Positions 1 to 8,316 of a stretch of DNA of 64,000 nt are shown in pieces. The notes under the pieces are model-generated. The model ran no database searches. It was given only the letters and a program-made list of their open reading frames with translations, and had not been told where the DNA came from. The translations under genes and the position numbers were made by a program. Source of the DNA: a virus; the IMG/VR virus record IMGVR_UViG_3300018080_000001, positions 106,100-170,099 of that record; one strand, 5' to 3'. Each line of letters opens with the position of its first letter. Position 1 is the stretch's first letter.

Positions 1-1476
1 ACCATCCTGCGTCCCGACACCATTAGTTTCACATTCTACTTCAATTTCTCCATATGTACACTGAGAAGGCGTAGCATTTTGACCAAAAAATCTAATGTGG
101 CATATATCACCTACACCATGAGCACTACCATTAGTCACAAATAAATAAGCATCCCCAGAACCATTATATACTGTAGTTGTAGGAGCAGATAATGAACCAT
201 TATAACCAATAGAAAAACCTAACACAGAATTACAAGAAATACCTAAATAATCATTAAATATTCTGTATAAACCTAATCCCGTATCATCAAAGAATTTTAT
301 CGCAGGATCACTCTCAGTGCCGGGCGGTGCATAGTAATAACCGTCAGTATCTATATACGCCACATTAGCTTCATCAGAATCCCGCCAGACCTGAATATTA
401 GTTGAACCGTCATTAGTAGATCCTTTTACAATTAATTTACCAATCGCCGGTGTCCCGTCAAAATCTGTAGTTCCTATACCAACATTTTCTCCTGATATAG
501 ACATCCGTGTAGCAAGAGATCCACCAGAACTAGTCTTAAAATCTAGTCTACTTTCTTCACTGGCCGCTGTATGATTAATACAATAATTAGAGATACCTGA
601 ATATACATAAGAAGTCGGTGTACTATTCATTCCGATAAAAGCTATACTAGAAATATCTGTCGCAGAACCATGTGCATTTGTTGTTAATAAATTTAAATAA
701 GCTTGACCGCTAGCATTATATACATTCGTCACAGGAGAACTCGTACCTGTATCATAATTAACAACTAAACCAGTAACTTGATTAACCGTAACTCCTACAG
801 CATCTCCAAACGTGGTAGCGTTATATAACCCATTATTAGAATCACTCTCCCAGGCTATCGATGGTGCAGCAGAGTTACCGTCCGCGTATTTACCTATTCC
901 TTTTACTAAAGTATCACCACTGCTATCAATAATTAACTTATCAACTGCATTCTGTTTTATACTCAATGCTGTATCAGAGTTATCATCCTTATCGTACTCT
1001 AAAACTAAATTAGTAGCAGTACCTCCATTTTCTAATGTAATACCTTCAGCCTCAACAAGCATAGTTGTCAAAGCTTCAATATTCATAGACGTAGTAGACT
1101 GTATTTCAATTGTTGTCGTCGCTTTAAGTTCAGCCGTAGCAGTAGATTTTAAACTTAAAGCAGCTCCAGTTCCCGTTGATTTGAGGGTAAGTGCTGCACC
1201 ATCGACACTCCCCACAACACCGGCATCGTCCCCATTACCAGAAGTATTAGAAATAAGAAGATTTCCGTTCGTTCCATTTACCCAAAAATCATTGCCACCC
1301 ATCGCAAAATTAACATCCGTGGCAGGACTTATATTAATATCCCCGGAAGAAACTGTAGAAATATCTAAATCTCCACTTGCAGAAGGAGAAATATTCCCCG
1401 CATATAGAGTATTTGCATCAGCAACACGTGTATACTTTCCACTATTTAAAGTAATAGGATGTCCACTCGCTGACAT
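1..1476 (-). CDS. Tail fibre-like virion protein, 3' end outside the window
   Basis: An open frame of 492 codons starts at an ATG at 1476 and runs off the left edge with no stop. Its first 20 residues (MSASGHPITLNSGKYTRVAD) nearly match those of the next gene, so the two are paralogous at the N-terminus. The rest is Gly/Ser/Thr/Asn-rich and low in cysteine, with repeated blocks around 'GLYNATTFGDAVG' and 'GLGLYRIFNDYLGIS', a texture typical of phage fibre and baseplate-decorating proteins. I infer a virion surface role; no enzymatic motif is visible. The N-terminal match suggests that both proteins attach to the same site on the particle. Confidence 0.7.
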   Translation of the reverse strand, partial: MSASGHPITLNSGKYTRVADANTLYAGNISPSASGDLDISTVSSGDINISPATDVNFAMGGNDFWVNGTNGNLLISNTSGNGDDAGVVGSVDGAALTLKSTGTGAALSLKSTATAELKATTTIEIQSTTSMNIEALTTMLVEAEGITLENGGTATNLVLEYDKDDNSDTALSIKQNAVDKLIIDSSGDTLVKGIGKYADGNSAAPSIAWESDSNNGLYNATTFGDAVGVTVNQVTGLVVNYDTGTSSPVTNVYNASGQAYLNLLTTNAHGSATDISSIAFIGMNSTPTSYVYSGISNYCINHTAASEESRLDFKTSSGGSLATRMSISGENVGIGTTDFDGTPAIGKLIVKGSTNDGSTNIQVWRDSDEANVAYIDTDGYYYAPPGTESDPAIKFFDDTGLGLYRIFNDYLGISCNSVLGFSIGYNGSLSAPTTTVYNGSGDAYLFVTNGSAHGVGDICHIRFFGQNATPSQCTYGEIEVECETNGVGTQDG

Positions 1477-1488
1477 ATTAAATCCTTC

Positions 1489-2928
1489 CTACAAACTAAC
1501 AGGTTCACCTAAAACAATTACGATTGTACGACTAGAACCTGATCCTGTATCCAACGAATATCCTACTCTCTGGGATTCCCCCGACGTAGGAGCTGTACTC
1601 GTAACTTCACCATCTGTACCAGACATATAAACAACTTGTCCGACAGTCCAAGCTCCAACATCCGACGTAAGAACAGTGGATTTACCAGAACTTTTAATAC
1701 TTACAGAAGCACCGCCAGCTACTCCAGTTTGAGCTACGCCAACAACAAAATTCTGATTTGCCGTGTCTTTATTAGCCTTAACAATTTTTCCGGTGGCTGA
1801 TCCATCATCGGCAGACACAATATCGTATTGGGTAATAGCTTCATCCGCTGTATCCGACCACACGCCAACATCAGTTATCTCGCCCTTAAGCTCGTTAAGA
1901 CCACCTATAATAGAAGTCGCAGTAAAACCACTTAAAGAAGTGTCCCCCGCTTCATTCAACGTTATAGTAGCCGCACGAGCACCTAAAGTAAGATCAGCAG
2001 CCGCTCCAGAAACAGTAAAATTGGACGCACTGGTAGCGTCCAAAGCAATGTCAATTCCGTCAACATCAACAGAATTAGCATTACCATTAATTGTTACCCC
2101 GCCAACACCATTCAAAGTAATTACACCTGCTAATGTAGCGGTTAAAGTTAAATTCGTATTCACCGTAGTCCACGTAGAAGCAGCAGCCGCATTCAAAGCA
2201 ATACCCGCTGATGTATCTAAATTAATAGTAGAAGCATCAATATCAACAGAAAGATCATTTGCGCCACCTCTCAAAAATTTAGCATGATCTGTACCATTCA
2301 GCACCTGAAAACCGTCTGCTCCCGTACCGGGAATAGCAGATAAATCAACTGTAAAAGAGTAATCACCAGTAAGATTCCAAATAGTATCATAAGCATCTAC
2401 AGTAATCGTAGCCCCGTTATTATAACCGTCGTCCAAATCCCAGGTAGATGCCGCCGCAGTAGACCAAGAAGCCCCATTCCACCATTGCAAATCATTAGAT
2501 CCATCTATTCTTATGGCTCCAGTTTCACCCACAGAACTACTAGGAAGAACCAGCACACCCGTACCAGTTACCCTTTCAAAACGCACATCAATTGCAACCA
2601 ACACAGATAGATCACACTTTAAAGAGGCAGAATCGCTACTACCGCCACCAATAGATATAGAGTCTCCAGAATTATCACCAAGAGTGACATTACCATTAAA
2701 AGTAGCACCACCCGTAACAGTTTCCGCACCGTCAACAGCTAAATCGCCTAAAACTCTAGTTATTCTTCCTACAGTACCTAACTTTAGCTCTCCGGTACCA
2801 TTGGCAAGAACCAATAAATCTAAATCCGTGGTATTAGGTTGAACAACACCAACATATAAAGTGTCTGTTTCAGCAACCCTAGTATACTTTCCACTATTTA
2901 ACGTAATTGGATTTCCACTTGCAGACAT
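1489..2928 (-). CDS. Fibre-like virion protein (479 aa), paralogue of its neighbour
   Basis: The N-terminus (MSASGNPITLNSGKYTRVAE) repeats that of the adjacent gene. The middle is rich in Asn, Thr, Gly and Ala with beta-type repeats such as 'INLDTSAGIALNAAAAST'. The last ~110 residues form a compact domain ('YDIVSADDGSATGKIVKAN' to 'GYSLDTGSG') that recurs in looser form at the C-termini of the genes at 3268 and 8317: a value-wrapping domain of the kind found at the ends of phage fibre and decoration proteins. A GGGGGG ribosome site lies at the end of the preceding gene. Virion role inferred from composition and neighbours. Confidence 0.7.
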   Translation of the reverse strand: MSASGNPITLNSGKYTRVAETDTLYVGVVQPNTTDLDLLVLANGTGELKLGTVGRITRVLGDLAVDGAETVTGGATFNGNVTLGDNSGDSISIGGGSSDSASLKCDLSVLVAIDVRFERVTGTGVLVLPSSSVGETGAIRIDGSNDLQWWNGASWSTAAASTWDLDDGYNNGATITVDAYDTIWNLTGDYSFTVDLSAIPGTGADGFQVLNGTDHAKFLRGGANDLSVDIDASTINLDTSAGIALNAAAASTWTTVNTNLTLTATLAGVITLNGVGGVTINGNANSVDVDGIDIALDATSASNFTVSGAAADLTLGARAATITLNEAGDTSLSGFTATSIIGGLNELKGEITDVGVWSDTADEAITQYDIVSADDGSATGKIVKANKDTANQNFVVGVAQTGVAGGASVSIKSSGKSTVLTSDVGAWTVGQVVYMSGTDGEVTSTAPTSGESQRVGYSLDTGSGSSRTIVIVLGEPVSL

Positions 2929-3258
2929 TTAAACCCCCCTAACTTTTTTATCTAGATTTTTTATATTTTTCTTTTTGCCTAAAATTCTGCCTTTAACACG
3001 AGAAGACTTTTCTTCCATAAATAATTTATTCCTAGCAACCCAAGGTTCCCCATTAATAAAAATAGGAGGTGGCACATAGTTTTCTAAAGCTTTTTTCATT
3101 CTTAGATCTTCAACCTCTAAAATCTCTCCCGGCTCTATAATAAATTCTTCTTTTTTTCCGTCTTCCGTAGGCAATCTAATCTTTATCTTAGAACCTGTAC
3201 CATCCCAGTCTTTAGCAAATACCGACATTTTATCAGAGACTTTAAACTTCGTACCCAT
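2929..3258 (-). CDS. Hypothetical 109-aa protein in the virion gene block
   Basis: The stop lies directly against the next gene's start, so the two are probably co-translated. The N-terminal 60 residues are mixed beta-type with an acidic stretch ('EDGKKEEFIIEPGEILEVED'), and the C-terminus is strongly basic ('KGRILGKKKNIKNLDKKVRG'). No recognised domain. Its place between fibre genes suggests a structural or assembly role, as an inference only. Confidence 0.6.
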   Translation of the reverse strand: MGTKFKVSDKMSVFAKDWDGTGSKIKIRLPTEDGKKEEFIIEPGEILEVEDLRMKKALENYVPPPIFINGEPWVARNKLFMEEKSSRVKGRILGKKKNIKNLDKKVRGV

Positions 3259-3267
3259 TGATAAACC

Positions 3268-3936
3268 TCAATTAAATAAAGGTTCTCCGAAAGAGAACGC
3301 AAAAGTTGTGGCATTCTTTACATATCCAACAGATTGAGATATAGTTCCCGCCGCTGTAACGGGTGTTGCAGTTATTGCACCGTCAACACCTAAAAAATAT
3401 TGCGTTCCTGGGGTTAAAGCTGCAAAACCGCCAATTATAACATCCTTGGAAATATAACAAGTAGTGCCCGTAGGTTTATTATATACTACAGATAAAGCAG
3501 GTCCAAAATTAGCCCCCGCAGCATTAGATGCAAATTTAACAGTATCTGCAACAGTATCTATCTGAACCACATCACCGACAGCAACACCCAACGGACAATT
3601 ATATAAGCCCATGCCACTGCCAACAAGAAGATTATAACTCACTCCAGTATCATCAGTATACCACAAAGAAAAACCCGGACCTCCTGTGTTGTCTACCCAT
3701 ACCGTAGGATCTCCTGGAGTACCCGGATTAGCGGCTTTACCCAATGGATCAAAAGACACACCACCAAGACCAATACAAGGATCGTTGTCTATACCAAGTT
3801 TTGCCTCAATGTTTTCGATTGCTTCATATCCACTGTTTTGGTGATCTACGATCACCTCATCAACGCCATCAAGAAGACGAGGAAGAAAACTATCTAAAGA
3901 AGTAGGATAAACACTGCCGCCATAAACTGTAGTCAT
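3268..3936 (-). CDS. Fibre/decoration-like virion protein (222 aa)
   Basis: I place the start at the ATG at 3936 (MTTVYGGSVYP), preceded by GGTGAG, rather than at an upstream in-frame TTG at 3966. The first half contains a coiled or linker segment ('DEVIVDHQNSGYEAIENIEA'). The second half ('PLGVAVGDVVQIDTVADT' to 'SVGYVKNATTFAFSFGEPL') matches in style the C-terminal domains of the genes at 1489 and 8317. This end domain may be a shared capping or receptor-facing module. A virion role is likely, details unknown. Confidence 0.65.
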   Translation of the reverse strand: MTTVYGGSVYPTSLDSFLPRLLDGVDEVIVDHQNSGYEAIENIEAKLGIDNDPCIGLGGVSFDPLGKAANPGTPGDPTVWVDNTGGPGFSLWYTDDTGVSYNLLVGSGMGLYNCPLGVAVGDVVQIDTVADTVKFASNAAGANFGPALSVVYNKPTGTTCYISKDVIIGGFAALTPGTQYFLGVDGAITATPVTAAGTISQSVGYVKNATTFAFSFGEPLFN

Positions 3937-4103
3937 ATTCTCACCATTCCATACATAGGCATACAAGTACCTAGTAGAATTCTAATTTAAGTCTAACATG
4001 TAATCTCGTAGGGAATTTTAAATATAGTACTATATAGTAAGGAATATAAGCTCAGTACGGCATTAACTATAACATAAAAAAATAAAAAATATATCTCAGT
4101 ATA

Positions 4104-4131
4104 TTGACAGCTTAAAAAAGTGTATTATATT
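4104..4131 (+). promoter_or_regulatory. Sigma70-like promoter, shared type
   Basis: TTGACA at 4104-4109, 16-bp spacer, TATATT at 4126-4131, about 24 bp upstream of the next gene's start. The upstream block ATATCTCAGTATATTGACAG is repeated almost exactly 250 bp downstream before the next plus-strand gene. Confidence 0.75.
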
Positions 4132-4154
4132 TTATATAACACAAGGAGAAAACA

Positions 4155-4337
4155 ATGAAAATCAGAAAAACAGAAACATTGAAAAAAGAAAAATACACCT
4201 TCAAAATATATAGAGAAGGCCAATACTGGTATGCAGATATTCACAGAAAAAACGAAGAAACCTGCACTAGAAAATGGGGATGTACCACAACAAAAAAGAA
4301 AATTTTAGAGTATATTAATCACTTTTGCAAAAAATAA
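4155..4337 (+). CDS. Small basic protein (60 aa)
   Basis: One of only two convincing plus-strand genes. ATG follows AAGGAG at good spacing and sits just behind a strong promoter. The product is Lys/Arg-rich with aromatic residues ('FKIYREGQYWYADIHRKN') and two cysteines, compatible with a small nucleic-acid-binding protein, but nothing is recognised. It runs against all its neighbours, with its own promoter, so it is probably transcribed at a different time from the virion genes. Confidence 0.6.
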   Translation: MKIRKTETLKKEKYTFKIYREGQYWYADIHRKNEETCTRKWGCTTTKKKILEYINHFCKK

Positions 4338-4355
4338 AAAACATATCTCAGTATA

Positions 4356-4384
4356 TTGACAGCTTAAAAATTAAGTACTATGTT
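4356..4384 (+). promoter_or_regulatory. Sigma70-like promoter, second copy
   Basis: TTGACA at 4356-4361, 17-bp spacer, TATGTT at 4379-4384. Its upstream sequence duplicates that of the promoter at 4104. Confidence 0.75.
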
Positions 4385-4407
4385 TTATTTAACAAAGGAG
4401 AAAAACA

Positions 4408-4734
4408 ATGAAAAAAATAACCAGCATAGATGAAGTCCGCATCGCAAACCAAGACGTGGCAAACGCTGTTCTTATTAGAATCACAACAAAACGAGGATCT
4501 GTTCCAGGAATGCCTTGGTTTGGATCTAGACTACATACTATTACTACGCTTGGAGATTGTCATACTAGAGTAATAGAAGGTTTTCTTCTGGAAGCTGTAG
4601 CTGATTTGGTTAGTGAAAATAAGATCAAAGATGTTTCTGCCACTGCATTTATAGAAAACTACAAATTTAATTGGGAACTATCTTGGGTAGACTGCACTGA
4701 TGGTCAAAAACACCTCTTAGTATCGCCAGAATAA
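4408..4734 (+). CDS. Hypothetical 108-aa protein, weak baseplate gp25/GP46-like motif
   Basis: ATG follows AAAGGAG and lies behind its own promoter. Residues ~30-46 read 'RGSVPGMPWFGSRLHTI', which resembles the conserved segment of phage baseplate proteins of the gp25/GP46 type, but the length and context (an isolated plus-strand gene) do not prove it. The end converges on the minus-strand gene at 4741, with only 6 bp between their stops. Function uncertain. Confidence 0.55.
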   Translation: MKKITSIDEVRIANQDVANAVLIRITTKRGSVPGMPWFGSRLHTITTLGDCHTRVIEGFLLEAVADLVSENKIKDVSATAFIENYKFNWELSWVDCTDGQKHLLVSPE

Positions 4735-4740
4735 AAAGCG

Positions 4741-5118
4741 CTACTCCAACCTCTCGTACTCATACCTATCTCGTAAATTAGTCCATATAAATTGACCTTT
4801 AGACGGTGCAGCAAAAAACTGATCAAACACTTCGGGCTCAACATTATAATAACCGTATAAAGATTCTGGCCTGTTTCCTTTGGCTAAAAATCTTACATAC
4901 AAAATTTGGTTATCATCGTCATACCCAAATTCTTTTACATTAGAACTTTCAACAGGATACATCGTTGGAAACTGATCACCAGTTTCCTCCTCTACAACCT
5001 GCTCCGCATCCTCTACAAACTGCTCTTCTTCATACAAAGGTGTTTCATATTCCTGTTGAGCCATTTTATAACCTACTGTTGAAGCAATACGCTCCAATGC
5101 TGAATCAGATAAACTCAT
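4741..5118 (-). CDS. KTSC-domain protein (125 aa)
   Basis: Residues ~55-122 fit the KTSC domain: 'SSNVKEFGYDDDNQILYVRF', then 'YGYYNVEPEVFDQF' and 'SKGQFIWTNLRDRYEYERL'. The family is widespread in bacteria and phages and of unclear biochemical role; it has been found fused to lysyl-tRNA synthetase, hence the name. The first 50 residues are acidic and probably disordered. The gene starts 1 bp before the end of the upstream 464-aa gene, so they form one transcription unit. Confidence 0.75.
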   Translation of the reverse strand: MSLSDSALERIASTVGYKMAQQEYETPLYEEEQFVEDAEQVVEEETGDQFPTMYPVESSNVKEFGYDDDNQILYVRFLAKGNRPESLYGYYNVEPEVFDQFFAAPSKGQFIWTNLRDRYEYERLE

Positions 5119-5119
5119 G

Positions 5120-6514
5120 TTATTGCTGTATAATAGCCTCTACAAAACCTTTTATACCCTCACATACTAAAGCCTTAATCTTTTCTTGATTAAAAGACTC
5201 TACATTATCCCACTCCGTTTCATGCGGAGGAACTCCAGTAGAAGGATCACCCTCTACTTTTTTATAAACGATACTATATGCATTAACATCATTGCCCCCA
5301 ACAACAGTTAATTCTACTTCAGCTTCATACGCTTCTTCCTCCACCATGATAGCATCAATAACATCCTCAAAATGCATAGAAGATAGCCTATCACCTTCTA
5401 TAGCCTCGGAAATAAACTCCATATAAACTTCAGACGTTGTATTACCTGCTGGGGGAATCGCTTCCAAAGCCATATCCACACAGTTTCTAATAAAACCGTC
5501 TCCCACCTCCACCTCTATTTTACCCACGAACTCCGCGCCTTCCGGCATTTCATCGGGCATAGCGTACTGCGCCTTTCTCCCCGCCGCTATTGCACCCCCC
5601 AAACTCTCCGTTACCTTATTAAACTTATCAGGATCTGATTCTTTCAAATCCATTAATTTGTCAAGAACCTCTACAATTTGTAAAGACTCCTCATACTTTA
5701 TTCTTTGGTCTTCAGAATACTGAGCTAAATTATTTTTCAAAAGATCTGCTGAACTTTGCACAGCATTCCAGTCCCCGTCATAAACCGCACTCTGAATTTG
5801 CTCCAAGCCCCTAGCAATTTCTTGTATTTCTTGAGACCTTGACTGCGGACTATATTTAAATTTTTCAATCTCGTCTAAAGTAAATTCCATGTCAGCAACA
5901 GTAGAATCAAGCCTAGAAATATAATCAAGAAGTTGATTAACACGATCTTGCTCCTTATCCACAGAACTCATAGACCTGTCAAAAAAAGAAAAAGCAGTCT
6001 CCAGATCCATAGGAGACATACGACCTTGTTCCGTATATAAACCGGGAATATTAGATTTATAAAATATAACTTTTCCATCTTTATCTAAAGCAACACCAAC
6101 GGACTCTAAAACTTCTTTCAATCTTTCAATATCCTCTAATTCATCATACTCCTCTAAAGTCCACGCTTCCTCTATATCTTCATCCCCCAACGGTATGATC
6201 TCTTCTTCAGCTTCGAAATCAGGATATTCTTCTTCCGACTCGGCATATTCTTCAGGAACAAAAAGTCCGCCGTCCTCTTTCTGAACAAAACGTTGTGCGG
6301 CTTTACTCAATTTACTGGAAATATTAGATTCTTCTGCACTTTTTACTTTTCCCGTCCTAACACCTATACCTCTTTCAGCAAGAGCCACAGTAAAAGGATA
6401 AACGTCCTCTTCATCTAAACTTTTTACCAGCATATTATATGAATCTTGACGAAGAATTCCTTCTTCTTCCATCATCAATTCCGCACGTCCTATAGCATCT
6501 TGTAATGTAATCAT
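5120..6514 (-). CDS. Acidic, largely helical 464-aa protein of unknown function
   Basis: Highly acidic (for example 'EEYPDFEAEEEIIPLGDEDI' near residue 95) with long helical stretches around residues 180-300. No catalytic motif recognised. The start ATG overlaps the stop of the upstream gene by 4 bp (ATGA), and the downstream KTSC gene follows immediately. An acidic, helical protein in a virion block could be a scaffold or internal head protein, which is inference. Confidence 0.6.
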   Translation of the reverse strand: MITLQDAIGRAELMMEEEGILRQDSYNMLVKSLDEEDVYPFTVALAERGIGVRTGKVKSAEESNISSKLSKAAQRFVQKEDGGLFVPEEYAESEEEYPDFEAEEEIIPLGDEDIEEAWTLEEYDELEDIERLKEVLESVGVALDKDGKVIFYKSNIPGLYTEQGRMSPMDLETAFSFFDRSMSSVDKEQDRVNQLLDYISRLDSTVADMEFTLDEIEKFKYSPQSRSQEIQEIARGLEQIQSAVYDGDWNAVQSSADLLKNNLAQYSEDQRIKYEESLQIVEVLDKLMDLKESDPDKFNKVTESLGGAIAAGRKAQYAMPDEMPEGAEFVGKIEVEVGDGFIRNCVDMALEAIPPAGNTTSEVYMEFISEAIEGDRLSSMHFEDVIDAIMVEEEAYEAEVELTVVGGNDVNAYSIVYKKVEGDPSTGVPPHETEWDNVESFNQEKIKALVCEGIKGFVEAIIQQ

Positions 6515-7083
6515 CGATTTCTCCGTCCAACCCTAGTATTAGAAGCACTAGCCTTCATTGCAGATTTTATAGTATCTTCTATAGCTTTAAGCTGTTTTTT
6601 ATTCTTTTTTTCTTCTTCTACTTTTACACCTTCAAAAGCCACACGTAAAGATTCTTGAGAATTTTCTAATTTCTTAACAGAAACTTGTACTTCTTCTACC
6701 TTCTCCGTAGTCCCCTCTACAGTACCTGTTAGACTATAATACTGTTTAAACGCAGCACCGATAACACCAATTATAGCTATGATAACTACTATTTTTATTG
6801 TTTTCCAACCATCTAAAGTTTTTCTAATACCTTCAATATTTGCACTCTGAATTTCAATATCCTTAGTTATTTTATCCAAAGAACTTTCTTTTACACACAT
6901 ATGCTCCCCCGCTTTCTTACGAGCGCTCAAAGCTATTTTTTTAGTCTCATCTAAACCTTTTTGCAAAGAATCTATTTTTACATCGACATACTTTTCATTA
7001 GCCTTAGTATCCAATTCATTCTTTACCCAGCTCCAACTTGGGGGTGGAGGGGCAGAAGATGTATCCCTTGATTTCGCTGCCAT
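6511..7083 (-). CDS. Coiled-coil protein with one membrane segment (190 aa)
   Basis: GAGGTG precedes the ATG. A Pro-rich start is followed by charged helices, one hydrophobic segment at about residues 95-115 ('IKIVVIIAIIGVIGAAF') and a long Lys/Glu coiled coil to the end. This resembles phage membrane-anchored coiled-coil proteins of unknown role, sometimes linked to lysis or superinfection exclusion; neither can be assigned here. Confidence 0.6.
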   Translation of the reverse strand: MAAKSRDTSSAPPPPSWSWVKNELDTKANEKYVDVKIDSLQKGLDETKKIALSARKKAGEHMCVKESSLDKITKDIEIQSANIEGIRKTLDGWKTIKIVVIIAIIGVIGAAFKQYYSLTGTVEGTTEKVEEVQVSVKKLENSQESLRVAFEGVKVEEEKKNKKQLKAIEDTIKSAMKASASNTRVGRRNR

Positions 7084-7114
7084 AGTTCACCTCGCATCTT
7101 CCCCCGTCCTTTCT

Positions 7115-7759
7115 TCATGACGATACAGAATATATATCTTCAAGAGAAATCCCATTAATTTCATCTATATTTGCATTAGGTACAGCATTTATATCGTCTT
7201 TAAATATTAAGTCATAATTAATCTCTAATTCAGGTCTATAAGAAGCTGTTGAATAATTAGCGTTATAACAATCCTTGTACTCATCACTGGCAGAATCACC
7301 ACCATCCACAATTAAACCAATGTAATCAGAAGAACTGTACCCGCCACGATCAAACCAATCCTTAACAGCTAACTTCATATCAGGAGATGTATACTCAGTA
7401 CCCACAACCCAATTTGTTGATATAGACCAATTTTGGGAATTACCAATATCTGTGTAACCAAAAGCTAAATTTGTAGTAGACAAATTCGGAGCAGACCCAT
7501 CATGCACATGAACACCGCTTGTATAAGCGCCAGAACCTTGTGCTGCACAAGTTAATCTTATATAAGAAGAATTAACCGTTATATTATGCCGTGAAATATC
7601 AATATTTGGTTGCCACCTACAAGCTAAACGAAAATCTCGATCTATTGTATCTATCTTAGGATACCCAAAAGTCAAAGGTTGCGCCGTACTTCTATTACCA
7701 CTATCATACATATCGTGACCCTGGTCCAGGGTAGTGGTATTCTGCTTATACTGGTCCAT
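7115..7759 (-). CDS. Probable virion protein with carbohydrate-binding-like beta fold (214 aa)
   Basis: The pattern of alternating hydrophobic strands with Asn/Ser/Tyr-rich loops and a C-terminal 'SASYRPELEINY' is typical of DNRLRE/jelly-roll-like modules found in phage fibres and surface proteins. It begins with a short polar helix and overlaps the start of the downstream-listed nucleotidyltransferase gene's 3' end by 14 bp. Receptor or glycan contact is an inference. Confidence 0.55.
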   Translation of the reverse strand: MDQYKQNTTTLDQGHDMYDSGNRSTAQPLTFGYPKIDTIDRDFRLACRWQPNIDISRHNITVNSSYIRLTCAAQGSGAYTSGVHVHDGSAPNLSTTNLAFGYTDIGNSQNWSISTNWVVGTEYTSPDMKLAVKDWFDRGGYSSSDYIGLIVDGGDSASDEYKDCYNANYSTASYRPELEINYDLIFKDDINAVPNANIDEINGISLEDIYSVSS

Positions 7760-8315
7760 TTATTTTTTCCTGTTTTCTTAACTTACTAGAACATATAGGG
7801 ATTTTACCTGTACATACAGGCTTTACTATATAAATAGCGGGTTCCGATTTATTTACACTGGCTATTCTCCGCGCCACCTTTGAATACTCTTTTTGCCAAC
7901 AGCGGCCTTTGTCTTTTTCGCACAACACGATAACATCATAATCCACATTATGTGCGTCTTCTAAAGCATCGGCAATAGTGTCATATGTTAAATATGTAAC
8001 CCGATTTTCTGCATTTAGATCATTATTTATATAAGTTTCTACAATTTGCTTTCTAAAATTTATATCCTGAATACCCCAGGTCTCTCCCTGTGGCGACGAA
8101 TAAAATGCGGACTTAGTAAAAGCAACAACCATATTTTCACATAAATTAAATGCCTGCTCTAAAATATATTCATGACCACAATGAAATCTGTCCCAATTAC
8201 CGAATATCGCACCTGTATCGTATTTATACATATTTCTCCGTTTTCCTAGCTCCCCCCGAACTATCTTTACTTCATCTTTAACAACTTTTTTATCTTTTTT
8301 ATCTTTTTTAACCAT
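7746..8315 (-). CDS. Phosphopantetheine adenylyltransferase-like nucleotidyltransferase
   Basis: 'GAIFGNWDRFHCGHEYIL' carries the HxGH signature of the cytidylyltransferase/PPAT superfamily, and near the C-terminus 'ICSSKLRKQE' matches the (S/T)SxxIR motif that closes the nucleotide site. PPAT transfers AMP from ATP to 4'-phosphopantetheine in CoA synthesis; the archaeal/eukaryotic type or a related NMN/FMN adenylyltransferase is possible. The ATG at 8315 gives a Lys-rich extension with a poor ribosome site. An ATG at 8231 (MYKYDTG) lies just behind GGAG and starts right before the catalytic motif, so the shorter form may be real. It is unusual inside a fibre block. Confidence 0.65.
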   Translation of the reverse strand: MVKKDKKDKKVVKDEVKIVRGELGKRRNMYKYDTGAIFGNWDRFHCGHEYILEQAFNLCENMVVAFTKSAFYSSPQGETWGIQDINFRKQIVETYINNDLNAENRVTYLTYDTIADALEDAHNVDYDVIVLCEKDKGRCWQKEYSKVARRIASVNKSEPAIYIVKPVCTGKIPICSSKLRKQEKINGPV

Positions 8316-8316
8316 A

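Noticed and set aside
1763-2842. Long plus-strand frames opposite the fibre genes
   Set aside because: They mirror Thr/Ala/Val-rich minus-strand coding and lack start signals; the minus frames have paralogues and ribosome sites.
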